64,000 bases of DNA from Nucisporomicrobium flavum (lineage in GTDB: Bacteria; Actinomycetota; Actinomycetes; Mycobacteriales; Micromonosporaceae). Positions 1 to 8,993 of the stretch are shown in pieces. Position 1 is the stretch's first letter. Each line of letters opens with the position of its first letter. The notes beneath the pieces were generated by a model that was not told where the DNA came from, searched no databases, and worked only from the letters and a program-made list of their open reading frames with translations. The position numbers and the translations under genes are program-made. Location of the stretch: assembly GCF_016464385.1 (NCBI RefSeq), contig NZ_JADMLH010000018.1, positions 1 through 64,000 of the forward strand. The letters are read 5' to 3'.

Positions 1-7
1 GGCCACG

Positions 8-60
8 AGGTCTCCGGTATGAAGTTCTTGCTTGGTCGCAGAACCAGATACCGGAGACCT
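8..60 (-). terminator. Inverted repeat, candidate terminator downstream of the PPK2 gene
   Basis: Positions 8-20 (AGGTCTCCGGTAT) are perfectly complementary to 48-60, and the loop holds a second short stem (24-28 with 40-44). The polyphosphate kinase gene on the minus strand stops at 124, so this hairpin lies about 64 nt beyond its end. It has no clear U-tract, as is usual for actinobacterial terminators. It could also serve a gene on the other strand outside the window. Confidence 0.5.
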
Positions 61-123
61 CTTCAGTTATCGACCACCGCCACGCCGCAACTTCAGATCT
101 CGGCGGGGCTTATGAAACACGCC

Positions 124-1113
124 TTAGAGGCGCGGGAATACCCGGGGGGACATTTCGGTGCCTTCCACCGCGAGCGAGGCGGGGCCGACGATCTGCGGGT
201 CGGGGGTGCCGACGACCTCCGGGTCCTTGCCCGCGTACTTGAAGCGGTTCAGGACGTACCGCATGGCCTCCAGCCGGGCCCGCTTCTTGTCGTTGCTCTT
301 CACCACGGTCCACGGGGCGTCGGCGGTGTCCGTGTAGAAGAACATCGCCTCCTTCGCCTCCGTGTAGTCGTCCCACTTGTCCAGCGACTCGAGGTCCATC
401 TTCGAGAGCTTCCACTGCCGTACCGGGTCGACCTGGCGGATGGCGAAGCGGGTTCGCTGCTCGCCCCGGGACACCGAGAACCAGAACTTGACCAGGTTGA
501 TGCCCGAGCGCACGAGCATCCGTTCCAGGTCGGGAGCCTGGCGCATGAACTCCAGATACTCGGCTCGGGTGCAGAAACCCATGACCCGCTCCACGCCGGC
601 CCGGTTGTACCAGGACCGGTCGAAGAGCACGATCTCGCCGGCCGCGGGCAGGTGCTTGATGTAGCGCTGGAAGTACCACTGGGTGCTCTCGCGCTCGTTC
701 GGCTTCTCCAGCGCCACCACGCCGGCGCCGCGCGGGTTCAGGTGCTCCATGAACCGCTTGATCGTGCCGCCCTTGCCCGCGGCGTCGCGCCCCTCGAAGA
801 GGATCACGAGCCGCTCACCGGTGTCCTTGCACCAGTTCTGCAGCTTCAGCAGCTCGATCTGCAGCAGCCGCTTGTGGTGGTCGTACTCGGCCCGGGGCAT
901 GCGGGAGTCGTACGGGTAGTCCTCCCGCCAGGTGTCGACCGGGCTGCCGTCGGCGTTGAGCAGCACCGGGTCGTCGTCATCGTCGTCCGCGACCCGGTAA
1001 CCGCCGAGCTCCTTGACCGGTCCCGCGTACGGCGGGGTCGTGACGTCGTCGTTCTGCTGCTGGTCGGGCTGCTCCTGCTGCTCGTGCTGGTCCTCGTGCT
1101 GCTCGGCCTCCAT
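124..1113 (-). CDS. ppk2: Polyphosphate kinase 2 family protein (PPK2)
   Basis: This 329-residue protein is a single-domain PPK2 enzyme that transfers phosphate between polyphosphate and nucleotides in the cytoplasm. The P-loop is seen as GRDAAGKGG (about residues 108-116) and the lid/Walker B segment as DRSWYNRAGVE (from 165). The first 25 residues are rich in Glu, Gln and His, and residues 43-48 are six aspartates in a row; both are additions to the usual core. The gene follows the CYTH-CHAD gene on the same strand after 37 nt, which points to a polyphosphate operon. Whether it prefers nucleotide synthesis or polyphosphate synthesis cannot be read from the sequence. Confidence 0.95.
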   Translation of the reverse strand: MEAEQHEDQHEQQEQPDQQQNDDVTTPPYAGPVKELGGYRVADDDDDDPVLLNADGSPVDTWREDYPYDSRMPRAEYDHHKRLLQIELLKLQNWCKDTGERLVILFEGRDAAGKGGTIKRFMEHLNPRGAGVVALEKPNERESTQWYFQRYIKHLPAAGEIVLFDRSWYNRAGVERVMGFCTRAEYLEFMRQAPDLERMLVRSGINLVKFWFSVSRGEQRTRFAIRQVDPVRQWKLSKMDLESLDKWDDYTEAKEAMFFYTDTADAPWTVVKSNDKKRARLEAMRYVLNRFKYAGKDPEVVGTPDPQIVGPASLAVEGTEMSPRVFPRL

Positions 1114-1150
1114 GGGCGCTTTTCATACCCACGAACCCCGGCGTCCCACC

Positions 1151-2572
1151 TCAACCCAGCCAGGCGCGCAGCTTCTTCTTCCGGGCCGCCCGGGTCGCCG
1201 CCGGGAGATCCTCGAGGGTCCGCTCACCCACCTGCTCCTGACGGGCGTGCAGGATTCCGTACGGGAAAGCGTCCGGGGCCGTACGCGCCACCTCGCGGAG
1301 CACCTCACGGGCCACCACCGAGTCCTGGTGGGCGCCCAGCACGTCCTGCAAGGCGGTCAGGGCGTCGACCAGCCTCTTACCCGGCTTGCCGGCGCCGGCG
1401 GCGAACACCTCGACGGCGTACCGGGCCTGCTTGAACTTCTTGCGGGCCTCGTGCAACTCGGCGTCCACGCCGTCGGCGGTGGCCTTGTCCAGCAGCCGGT
1501 CCGCCGTGGCCAGCACCTTCCCGGCGCGGCGCCGGGCATCCCGGTCACCCGGCCCCGGCTCGTCGACCAGGTCGTCGATCGCGTCGAGCAGGGCGAGATA
1601 GCGGTCGCTGTCCAGCGCCTCGGTCAGCGCCTGACGGCCTCGCGTGACGTCGGCTTCGAGCTTCTCTCGGACCTGTGCGGCCACCTCGGGGAAGCTCTCG
1701 GCGGCGGCGACGAGCTTGTGCGAGAGGACCTGACCGTCGCGGACCTCGCCCAGGCACCCCGCCAGCCACTTGAGCTCGTCCTTGACGCCCCCGGCCCGTT
1801 CCTGGTCGAACGAGTCCCGGAACGTCTTCAGCGTGCTGCGCAACCGGCGGGTCGCCACGCGCATCTTGTGCACGCCCTCGGCGTCGCCCGCCCGTACCGC
1901 CGGATCCTGCGCCTCGATGGCTTCGCGCTGCTCACGGGCGTACGCGACAACGGGGTTGATCTTCTTCTTGCTCTTGGGCCCGGCGAGGCGGTCGCCGAGC
2001 GCCCGCGCCAGCTTCGACGGACCGGCGGCGGGCGTCGCCCCGGCCGAGCGCAGCAGACCCTCCACGGCCTCGAGCACCTCGGGACCGCCGTCGACGAGCT
2101 CCACCTCGAGCTCCTGCCACCGCTGCTCGCCGTCGTCGGTCTCGGCGGTGACCTCATCCTGGGCCAGCAGCGCCAGCGTGCGCCCGTCGGCATCACACAG
2201 CGGAGTCTCCACCCGCCGGGTGCGCAGCCGCGCCACCGGCCGCAGCGGCCGCGTCCGCACGATCGTGCGCACCTCGGCGACCAGCTCGGCCGGCACCTCG
2301 TCGCCCTCGGTCAGCGGTAGCCGATGCTCGGTACGCGCCGACCCGTCACCGGGCGTCTTCAGATGCCACCCCGCGTCGGTGCCGCCACTGCGCCGCCGCA
2401 GGGTCCGCTTGTTGCGGGCCAGCCGCAGATCGGCGGTGTCGAAGTACGTCGCGTCCAACTCGTGCGTCTCGGCCTCACCGAGCCCCTCGGCGCCCGCCGC
2501 ACCGGCCAGGTCCGGCAGGGCGAAGCCGTCCGGGACGTCGTACTTGCGCTCGTCTTCCGTGGCGGTCTGCAT
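1151..2572 (-). CDS. CYTH and CHAD domain-containing protein
   Basis: A 473-residue protein with an N-terminal CYTH (triphosphate tunnel) domain and a C-terminal CHAD helical domain. The CYTH signature ExExK appears as EDERK at residues 6-10. The CHAD half starts near residue 215 and carries the expected basic helices, for example VHKMRVATRRLRSTLKTF. CYTH domains hydrolyse or bind triphosphates, and CHAD domains are known to bind polyphosphate through conserved basic residues. Its position directly upstream of the PPK2 gene on the same strand supports a joint role in polyphosphate turnover. The start at 2572 is chosen because the CYTH motif follows immediately. Confidence 0.93.
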   Translation of the reverse strand: MQTATEDERKYDVPDGFALPDLAGAAGAEGLGEAETHELDATYFDTADLRLARNKRTLRRRSGGTDAGWHLKTPGDGSARTEHRLPLTEGDEVPAELVAEVRTIVRTRPLRPVARLRTRRVETPLCDADGRTLALLAQDEVTAETDDGEQRWQELEVELVDGGPEVLEAVEGLLRSAGATPAAGPSKLARALGDRLAGPKSKKKINPVVAYAREQREAIEAQDPAVRAGDAEGVHKMRVATRRLRSTLKTFRDSFDQERAGGVKDELKWLAGCLGEVRDGQVLSHKLVAAAESFPEVAAQVREKLEADVTRGRQALTEALDSDRYLALLDAIDDLVDEPGPGDRDARRRAGKVLATADRLLDKATADGVDAELHEARKKFKQARYAVEVFAAGAGKPGKRLVDALTALQDVLGAHQDSVVAREVLREVARTAPDAFPYGILHARQEQVGERTLEDLPAATRAARKKKLRAWLG

Positions 2573-2660
2573 GCATCCAGTCTTCCCGATCCGGCCGAGC
2601 TCAGCGACCGCCCAGGACGCGGCTCAGCAACCTCACAGGAGCGCGAGAGACGCTGGCCGG

Positions 2661-2840
2661 GTGAACGAACCGGGACGCAAGATCTCCCTCACCGGGCTGG
2701 GCCTGATCAGCGCGGGCGCCGCCCTCGGGCTCGCCCTGACCGCCCCCGGCACGGCGGGCGACGACCCCGCCGCGGCGCCGCCCGCCACCACCGCGCCGGC
2801 CGCACCGACCGGGCCGGCCGAGCCGCCGCCCGCTGAGTAA
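2661..2840 (+). CDS. Possible small exported or membrane-anchored peptide
   Basis: A GTG-initiated frame of 59 residues. Residues 1-8 are polar and basic, 9-30 form one hydrophobic stretch (LTGLGLISAGAALGLALTA), and the tail is rich in Pro, Ala and Thr. This is the layout of an N-terminally anchored or secreted small protein. An AGGAG lies about 20 nt upstream, which is too far for a normal ribosome binding site. I do not recognise a family. It is divergent from the CYTH-CHAD gene. It may be a chance frame. Confidence 0.35.
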   Translation: MNEPGRKISLTGLGLISAGAALGLALTAPGTAGDDPAAAPPATTAPAAPTGPAEPPPAE

Positions 2841-2993
2841 CGTCCGTCGTTCATCCGCCGCACAGTAACTTCCCAGGGGATCCGGGGCGCTGGTTCAGCG
2901 AGCTTTCAGCCGCGGTCCGCACACTGGGAGCAGGTTCCGCGGGACCCGGCGCTCGTCCCCCGTGCGGGCGCCGGCCCCGCGGGCCGCTACGAA

Positions 2994-3029
2994 GCGCCGC
3001 TCCGCCCGCCGCCCCGGACGGAGCGGCGC
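2994..3029 (-). terminator. Hairpin terminator after the 107-aa unknown gene
   Basis: An 11-bp perfect stem (GCGCCGCTCCG at 2994-3004 with 3019-3029) and a 14-nt loop lie 8 nt beyond the stop codon of the minus-strand gene that ends at 3037. Confidence 0.6.
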
Positions 3030-3036
3030 CCGCTTC

Positions 3037-3360
3037 TCAGACGCCCGCCTCCACCTGGCTGCGCAGGTAGTGCGCCCGCGAGTAGTGCGCCGCCGCGGCA
3101 CCGAAGTACATCGTCGCCAGCGACACGTGGAACGTGTTGTCAGCCATGGCGTTCTTCGCGGCCGCCGTCTCGGCCCACCGGATCTCGGCATCCGACTCAC
3201 TGATCCCGCGCCGTGCACACCGCCGCCGATTCAGCTCCTTCCCGAGCCGCCACGAGTCCAGCGCGCTCTCGGCCTGCCGCATCATGGCCCGGGCCTTCTC
3301 GATGAGCGACTCGGCGAGCAGCCAGGCAGCGCGCTCCTCGTCGTTGCTGAATCTGGGCAT
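3037..3360 (-). CDS. Hypothetical protein, 107 aa, helical
   Basis: A 107-residue protein that I cannot assign to a family. It begins MPRFSNDEERAAWLLAESL and is predicted to be mostly helical, rich in Ala, Glu and Arg, with an Ala-rich stretch containing several Tyr near the end. An RBS-like GGAGGTG lies just before the ATG on the minus strand. A hairpin terminator follows directly. It is divergent from the VOC gene. It has no membrane segment and no signal peptide, so it is probably cytoplasmic. Confidence 0.7.
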   Translation of the reverse strand: MPRFSNDEERAAWLLAESLIEKARAMMRQAESALDSWRLGKELNRRRCARRGISESDAEIRWAETAAAKNAMADNTFHVSLATMYFGAAAAHYSRAHYLRSQVEAGV

Positions 3361-3480
3361 GGTGACACCTCCCGAGGGGCCGCCTCCTGATCTGTCTGTC
3401 CATTCAGTGTGGGCGGCGGGTTCGGTGCTTGTCGATCTTTTACACCCCTACGAGGTACGGCCGTCTGTGCAGCTCACGCG

Positions 3481-3486
3481 TACGGT
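3481..3486 (+). promoter_or_regulatory. -10 box (TACGGT) of a probable leaderless transcript
   Basis: TACGGT ends 7 nt before the ATG at 3494, so transcription would start at or next to the start codon. No Shine-Dalgarno sequence is seen before this ATG. No good -35 is visible. Confidence 0.45.
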
Positions 3487-3493
3487 GACCCGC

Positions 3494-4144
3494 ATGAGCG
3501 AGCAGGGATGGCGGCGGTTTCTCGCGGAGGAGAGCCTCCAGGACTGGGTCGTCCTGCACGGCGGGGCGACAGCCGTCTTCCGCGTCCCGTCGTTCGGCGA
3601 AGCAGGCCGGCTCGCCGCGGCGATCGCTCAGATCCCCGGCCTCTCGGAAACCCTCCTGACCGTCGCCGACGACCGTCTCACCGTACGGCTGACCCGAGGC
3701 GTCTTCCGGATCGAGGAGCGGCACATCGACCTCGCGCGAGCAATCTCGGCGGTGGCCCGCAGCCACGACGCAGTCGCTGATCGGGGAGCCGCGCAAGAGG
3801 TGCAACTCGCCATCGCCGCGCGACCCGATGAGGCCGACATCGGATTCTGGCGGGCCGTTCTCGGCTATGCGCCGCTGGCCGGTGACAACGCCGCGGACCC
3901 GCTGGGTCACGGACCGACGATCTGGATGCAGAACCTCAACCCGGACAAGAAGCTCCGGCACGCGATGCACGTCGACGTGTCCGTCGCCCACGACCAGGCC
4001 GAGGCCCGAGTGGCGGCGGCGCTGGCGGCCGGCGGCCGCATCGTGGACGACTCGGAAGCCCCCGCAACCTGGATCCTCGCCGACCGCGCCGGCAACCGCG
4101 TGTGCGTAGCCGCCTGGCCCGACGGCGCGGTGCCCCCAACCTGA
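3494..4144 (+). CDS. Pterin-carbinolamine dehydratase-like / VOC domain fusion protein
   Basis: A 216-residue protein of a type common in actinobacteria. Residues 1-90 resemble a degenerate 4a-hydroxytetrahydrobiopterin dehydratase fold (the pattern VRLTRGVFRIEERHIDLARAI matches the C-terminal part of that domain), but the catalytic His-His-Pro motif is not seen. Residues 95-216 form a glyoxalase/VOC domain (FWRAVLGYAP; a final CVAAWPDG strand). The dehydratase part is therefore probably not catalytic. The substrate is unknown. The ATG at 3494 is preferred because a TACGGT -10 box sits 7 nt upstream. Confidence 0.85.
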   Translation: MSEQGWRRFLAEESLQDWVVLHGGATAVFRVPSFGEAGRLAAAIAQIPGLSETLLTVADDRLTVRLTRGVFRIEERHIDLARAISAVARSHDAVADRGAAQEVQLAIAARPDEADIGFWRAVLGYAPLAGDNAADPLGHGPTIWMQNLNPDKKLRHAMHVDVSVAHDQAEARVAAALAAGGRIVDDSEAPATWILADRAGNRVCVAAWPDGAVPPT

Positions 4145-4183
4145 GTGAGGGCACCAGCGTGCGTTACGCGGTCGTTCCGGACG

Positions 4184-4837
4184 TCACTGCTGGGTCAGCT
4201 CGCTGCGCCAAGTGGCGAACCGCTGTCGTAGGCGTTGGATGGCCGGGGCATCCGCACCGTAGGGAGCGAACGCCGCATCGCTGATCTGGCCCAACGCTCC
4301 CAGGGTGTCGGCGAATATCGCCCGATCGAATCCAGGATCTGCGGCCTCCGCCAGCTGGAGGAGTTGTTCGCAGGAGTAGCGCCCGCTGGCGAGCACCGCG
4401 TCGATGTCGAGGAAGTCTCGCGCGAGTGCCCGGCCGTAGAGGGCGGCCATCTTGTTGCCGACGGCGTCGTCCGGATGCAGGACGGGGCCAATGTTCAGCG
4501 TGACCGGGGAGTGGGCCCGCCAGTCAGCGGCCAGCTCCATCTTCAACGGCTCTGCGGCGGGCTCGTCGTTCGGTGTGATGAGGAGCCGAGCGAAGGTGCC
4601 AGCGCGGGCATCGACCTCCACCAGGAAGCAGTTGTCGGTGAGAGCCCCGATGACGAGGTCAACGACGGCTGGGAAATCGGCCCGCCGTTGCCAGTCGGTG
4701 AACAGGTCCACGTCGCCGCTCGGGCGGTCACCCATGCCGTGCGCTCGGACCGCGTAGCCGCCGGCGAGCGCGAGTCCATAGTCACTGCCGGCGGCGCGAA
4801 GCGCGATCTCGGCGAGCCTCCGATGGCGTGGATCCAT
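4184..4837 (-). CDS. Nucleotidyltransferase of the AbiEii/AbiGii toxin type
   Basis: A 217-residue protein with a nucleotidyltransferase-fold active site: GGYAVRAHG followed by SGDVDLF, matching the GG...DxD pattern of AbiEii-like enzymes. AbiEii proteins are toxins of type IV-like toxin-antitoxin and phage-abortive systems and some modify tRNA. I chose the ATG at 4837 (MDPRHRRL) because it lies 11 nt after the stop of the upstream partner gene; an in-frame extension to 4906 would overlap that gene. Base composition is visibly less GC-rich than in the neighbours, which fits an acquired module. A housekeeping nucleotidyltransferase role is also possible. Confidence 0.8.
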   Translation of the reverse strand: MDPRHRRLAEIALRAAGSDYGLALAGGYAVRAHGMGDRPSGDVDLFTDWQRRADFPAVVDLVIGALTDNCFLVEVDARAGTFARLLITPNDEPAAEPLKMELAADWRAHSPVTLNIGPVLHPDDAVGNKMAALYGRALARDFLDIDAVLASGRYSCEQLLQLAEAADPGFDRAIFADTLGALGQISDAAFAPYGADAPAIQRLRQRFATWRSELTQQ

Positions 4838-4848
4838 GCCGGAGAACC

Positions 4849-5172
4849 CTACGCGGCGGCGGTCCTGGGTCCGGTCTGCGGGAGCTCCGGAAAGCGTGTT
4901 TCCCAAGCGCGGCGCAACTCGGGTGGCAGCCAGAGTGAAGGCCAGAGGCGCGTGAGGGTCGCCCGGTCCAGGAATGCGTGAAGGTCAGCGGGTTTGGTGG
5001 CCTCGATCAGGACCGTGCGGTAAAGATCGACGATCCGGCCGGGGCTGTCGAGGTCATAGTCGGCCGAGCCGGACCAGTCGAGATGATGAGGCAAGGCGAC
5101 GATTCCGGTGGTCGCCCCATGCAACAGCGCAAGGTCGTCCGCGACAACGATCGGCTTGGCATATCGGCGCAT
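4849..5172 (-). CDS. Probable partner of the AbiEii-like protein, unknown function
   Basis: A 107-residue protein beginning MRRYAKPIVVADDLALLHGA. The start at 5172 is fixed by a very strong ribosome binding site (GGAGGAGGTGG, minus strand, 5178-5188) 5 nt upstream; an earlier in-frame start at 5214 lacks one. It precedes the nucleotidyltransferase gene by 11 nt on the same strand. I recall similar proteins beside AbiEii-like genes in other actinomycetes but know no function. A helical C-terminal half with WPSLWLPPELRRAWE is visible. An antitoxin role is an inference from position only. Confidence 0.75.
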   Translation of the reverse strand: MRRYAKPIVVADDLALLHGATTGIVALPHHLDWSGSADYDLDSPGRIVDLYRTVLIEATKPADLHAFLDRATLTRLWPSLWLPPELRRAWETRFPELPQTGPRTAAA

Positions 5173-5243
5173 CAAAGCCACCTCCTCCCGACCATCGTCG
5201 CACGAGACGGGCACCCGACGCGGGTGCCCGTCCGTTGCTGAGA

Positions 5244-5903
<660 letters not shown>

Positions 5904-5951
5904 GGTGTCTCCCTTCGTCCGCTCGGTGCAACAACAGCCCCGCCGCGATCC

Positions 5952-6365
5952 TTACCCGAGAGCAGAGGCGATGGATGAGGCGTACGAAGCAGCTTCCTCG
6001 TCGGAGGCGTACTTGTGCCGGGGCCAGAAGAAGCCACGCAGCCCGTCGCCCTTCGTCCGGGGTACGACGTGCGCGTGCAGGTGCGGCACGGACTGCGACA
6101 CGATGTTGTTCATCGCGACGAACGTCCCTTTTGCCTCGGTTGCCGCGGGTACGGCCGCCGCGACCCGCTGGACCAGCGCGAAGAAGCCCGGCAGCAGATC
6201 GGGGGAGAGGTCCACCAGCTGCGGTACGTGCGGGCGCGGCACGACCAGGACGTGGCCCTTGAACACCGGCCGGATGTCGAGGAAGCCCACGCCGTCGGGG
6301 GAGTCGACCACCTTGAACGCGGGCACCTCGCCCGCCACGATCGAGCAGAAGAGGCAGTCGGCCAT
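5952..6365 (-). CDS. HIT family protein
   Basis: A 137-residue histidine-triad hydrolase. The triad HLHAHVVP is at residues 95-102, and Cys4/Cys7 (CLFC) could form the zinc site seen in many bacterial HIT proteins. These enzymes hydrolyse nucleotide phosphoramidates or dinucleotide polyphosphates; the exact substrate is unknown. The ATG lies 6 nt from a TAGTCT box on the minus strand, so the message is probably leaderless. It is divergent from metB with only 24 bp between the two start codons. Confidence 0.93.
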   Translation of the reverse strand: MADCLFCSIVAGEVPAFKVVDSPDGVGFLDIRPVFKGHVLVVPRPHVPQLVDLSPDLLPGFFALVQRVAAAVPAATEAKGTFVAMNNIVSQSVPHLHAHVVPRTKGDGLRGFFWPRHKYASDEEAASYASSIASALG

Positions 6366-6389
6366 CAGCGCAGACTAGCCTTGCCCCTC
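6366..6389. promoter_or_regulatory. 24-bp bidirectional promoter between HIT gene and metB
   Basis: The two start codons are separated by only 24 bp. On the plus strand TAGCCT (6376-6381) lies 8 nt before the metB ATG; on the minus strand TAGTCT (6377-6372) lies 6 nt before the HIT ATG. The two -10 boxes overlap on the shared TA pair. Neither gene has a Shine-Dalgarno sequence, so both transcripts are expected to be leaderless and the promoters to be mutually exclusive. Confidence 0.55.
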
Positions 6390-7541
6390 ATGACGGGTAA
6401 CGAGTACGGCTTCGACACTCTGGCCATCCACGCCGGGCAGGACCCCGACCCGCGTACGGGCGCCGTCGTGCCGCCGATCTACCAGACCAGCACGTACGCC
6501 CAGGACGCAGTCGGCGCGCCCCGGCTGGGGTACGAGTACAGCCGCTCGGGGAACCCGACCCGTGACGCTCTTCAGGAGTGCCTCGCCGCGATCGAGGGCG
6601 GCCGGCGTGGTCTCGCGTTCGCCAGTGGGCTCGCGGCCGAGGACACGCTGCTGCGGACGGTGTGCCGCCCCGGCGACCACGTGGTGATCCCGGACGACGC
6701 GTACGGCGGCACCTTCCGGCTCTTCAGCAAGGTCGCCGAGAAGTGGGGCGTGGACTGGACGGCCGTGCCGCTGGGCGACCTCGACGCGGTCCGGGCGGCG
6801 TTCCGCCCCGGGCACACCCGGCTGATCTGGGCGGAGACGCCGACCAACCCGCTGCTGAACATCGCCGACGTCGCCGCGCTGGCCGCTCTGGCGCACGAGT
6901 ACGACGCGATGCTCGCCGTGGACAACACGTTCGCCTCGCCGTACCTGCAGCAGCCGATCTCGTTCGGCGCCGACGTGGTGATCCACTCCACGACCAAGTA
7001 CCTGGGCGGGCACTCCGACGTGGTCGGCGGCGCCCTGATCACCGCCGACGAGGGGCTGGGCCAGGAGCTCGCGTTCCACCAGAACGCCATGGGAGCGGTC
7101 AACGGCCCGTTCGACGCGTGGCTGACGCTGCGCGGGATCAAGACTCTCGGCGTACGCATGGACCGGCACTGCGACAACGCCGAGCGCGTCGTGGCGTACC
7201 TGGAAACTCACGCGAAGGTCGGCCAGGTCCTCTACCCGGGCCTGGAGTCGCACCCGGGCCATGAGACAGCTGCGAAGCAGATGTCGCGCTTCGGCGGCAT
7301 GGTCTCGTTCCGCGCGAAGGGCGGCCGTGACCAGGCCATCGAGATCTGCAACCGGACGAAACTGTTCGTGCTGGCCGAGTCGCTGGGCGGCGTCGAGTCG
7401 CTGATCGAGCACCCCGGCCAGATGACACACCTCAGCGCTGCGGGCTCGCCGCTTGAAGTACCCGCCGATCTCGTGCGACTGTCTGTCGGCATCGAAACCG
7501 TTGACGATCTGCTCGCCGATCTCGAGCAGGCGCTCGGCTGA
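6390..7541 (+). CDS. metB: Cystathionine gamma-synthase
   Basis: A 383-residue Cys/Met-metabolism PLP enzyme. The PLP-binding lysine is Lys203 within HSTTKYLGGHSDVVGG, and the substrate and cofactor loops YEYSRSGNPTR and ETPTNPLL are intact. It condenses O-acyl-homoserine with cysteine (transsulfuration and methionine synthesis). Cystathionine gamma-lyase cannot be fully excluded from sequence. The ATG at 6390 has a -10 box 8 nt upstream. The amidase gene follows after 27 nt and may be co-transcribed. metB close to greA and mca is also the order in M. tuberculosis. Confidence 0.92.
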   Translation: MTGNEYGFDTLAIHAGQDPDPRTGAVVPPIYQTSTYAQDAVGAPRLGYEYSRSGNPTRDALQECLAAIEGGRRGLAFASGLAAEDTLLRTVCRPGDHVVIPDDAYGGTFRLFSKVAEKWGVDWTAVPLGDLDAVRAAFRPGHTRLIWAETPTNPLLNIADVAALAALAHEYDAMLAVDNTFASPYLQQPISFGADVVIHSTTKYLGGHSDVVGGALITADEGLGQELAFHQNAMGAVNGPFDAWLTLRGIKTLGVRMDRHCDNAERVVAYLETHAKVGQVLYPGLESHPGHETAAKQMSRFGGMVSFRAKGGRDQAIEICNRTKLFVLAESLGGVESLIEHPGQMTHLSAAGSPLEVPADLVRLSVGIETVDDLLADLEQALG

Positions 7542-7568
7542 GGGTTCACAGACAGGCGGGGACCGGCC

Positions 7569-8936
7569 ATGGACAACCTGGCGACCACGTGGGTGGGTGC
7601 CACGGCGAAACAGATCTCCCGTGCGGTGCGCCGCGGCGACACCACCGCCACCCAGGTGGTCGCCGACCACCTCGAGCAGATCGCGATCTCCGAGCCGGCG
7701 CTGGGCGCGTTCCGCGTCGTGCGCGGCGGTGAGGCGATCACCGAGGCGGAGAAGGTCGACGAGCAGGAGGATCTCGCCAACCTTCCGCTCGCCGGCGTAC
7801 CGGTCGCGGTGAAGGAGAACACCCAGGTCGCCGGCCTGCCGACCTGGCACGGCTCCGAGGCCGCGCGCACCGAGATCGCCGAGGAGGACCACGAGGTGGT
7901 CCGCCGGCTGCGCGGCGCGGGCGCGGTGGTCGTCGGCGTCACCAAGATGCCGGAGATGGGGCTGTGGGGCACCACCGACGGCGCGGACGGTCCCGCCCGC
8001 AACCCGTGGTCGCTCGACCGCACCCCCGGCGGCTCGTCGGGCGGCTCGGCCGCCGCCGTCGCCGCCGGGCTGGTGCCGATCGCCCACGGCAACGACGGGC
8101 TCGGCTCGGTGCGCATCCCGGCGGCGTGCTGCGGCCTGGTCGGCCTCAAGCCCGGCCGCGGCGTCGTCCCCTGCGACCTGGGCCTGGACGGCTGGATGGG
8201 CCTCACGGAACACGGCATCCTCGCCACGACGGTCGCCGACGCCGCGCTGGGCTTCAGCGTTCTCGCGGGCCGGACCCCCGCGAAACTCACCCCGCCGGAG
8301 AAGCTGCGGGTCGGCGTGTCCTTGCGCTCCCCGGTGCAGGGGGTACGCCCCGACGGGCCGAACCGCGATGCCGTGGCCGCCGCCTCACGGATCCTGATCG
8401 AGGCGGGACACGACACGCTGACCGCCGAGCCGTCGTACTCCGCCAAGCTCGGGCTCATGGGACTGCTCACGTGGTTCGCGTCGGCGTACCGGGAGGCGGA
8501 CGCGGCCGGGCTCGACCTCAAGAAGCTGCAGCCCCGCACCCGCCGCCACGTCCGGCTCGGCAAGCTCGCCTGGAAACGCGGCTGGGTACGCCAGGAACAG
8601 CGCGACGCGTGGCGGGAGCAGAGCATCGCGTTCTTCCGCGACCGGAACATCGACGTGCTGCTCACCCCGGCGCTCGCCACCACCCCGCCGCCCGCCGACG
8701 GGCATGCCACGGGCACCTGGCGAAGCAACATGCTGACGAACATGCGCTACGCCCCGTACGCGGCCCCCTGGAACATCGCCGGGCTGCCCGCGATCGTGGT
8801 GCCGGTCGGCATCCGCCCGGACGGCCTGCCGGTCGGCGTGCAGTTCGTCGGGCCGCCGGACTCGGAACTGCTGCTGCTGTCGATCGCCGGAGTGCTCGAG
8901 GTGGCGAACCCCTGGACGCGCCACTCCTTCGTCTGA
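7569..8936 (+). CDS. Amidase (amidase signature family)
   Basis: A 455-residue amidase-signature enzyme. The Ser-cisSer-Lys triad is visible: Lys in PVAVKENTQ (near residue 82), the Gly/Ser-rich GGSSGGSAAAVAAG segment, and the second serine in GSVRIPA. The C-terminus has the expected NIAGLPAIVVPVG motif. Such enzymes hydrolyse amides; no features identify the substrate and it is not accompanied by GatB/GatC, so a tRNA-amidation role is unlikely. It follows metB by 27 nt on the same strand. Confidence 0.92.
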   Translation: MDNLATTWVGATAKQISRAVRRGDTTATQVVADHLEQIAISEPALGAFRVVRGGEAITEAEKVDEQEDLANLPLAGVPVAVKENTQVAGLPTWHGSEAARTEIAEEDHEVVRRLRGAGAVVVGVTKMPEMGLWGTTDGADGPARNPWSLDRTPGGSSGGSAAAVAAGLVPIAHGNDGLGSVRIPAACCGLVGLKPGRGVVPCDLGLDGWMGLTEHGILATTVADAALGFSVLAGRTPAKLTPPEKLRVGVSLRSPVQGVRPDGPNRDAVAAASRILIEAGHDTLTAEPSYSAKLGLMGLLTWFASAYREADAAGLDLKKLQPRTRRHVRLGKLAWKRGWVRQEQRDAWREQSIAFFRDRNIDVLLTPALATTPPPADGHATGTWRSNMLTNMRYAPYAAPWNIAGLPAIVVPVGIRPDGLPVGVQFVGPPDSELLLLSIAGVLEVANPWTRHSFV

Positions 8937-8993
8937 CGGGCCTTCCCTGGGTGGCGCGATGCCGGGCTTTCGCCGGGTGGCACGATCTCAGGC

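Noticed and set aside
8..60. A tRNA or tRNA fragment in the hairpin at the window start
   Set aside because: There is no T-loop GTTCGA motif and no cloverleaf; it is a simple stem with an inner stem.
4849..4906. An N-terminal extension of the AbiEii-like protein starting at 4906
   Set aside because: It would overlap the upstream gene and lacks a ribosome binding site; the ATG at 4837 is better placed.
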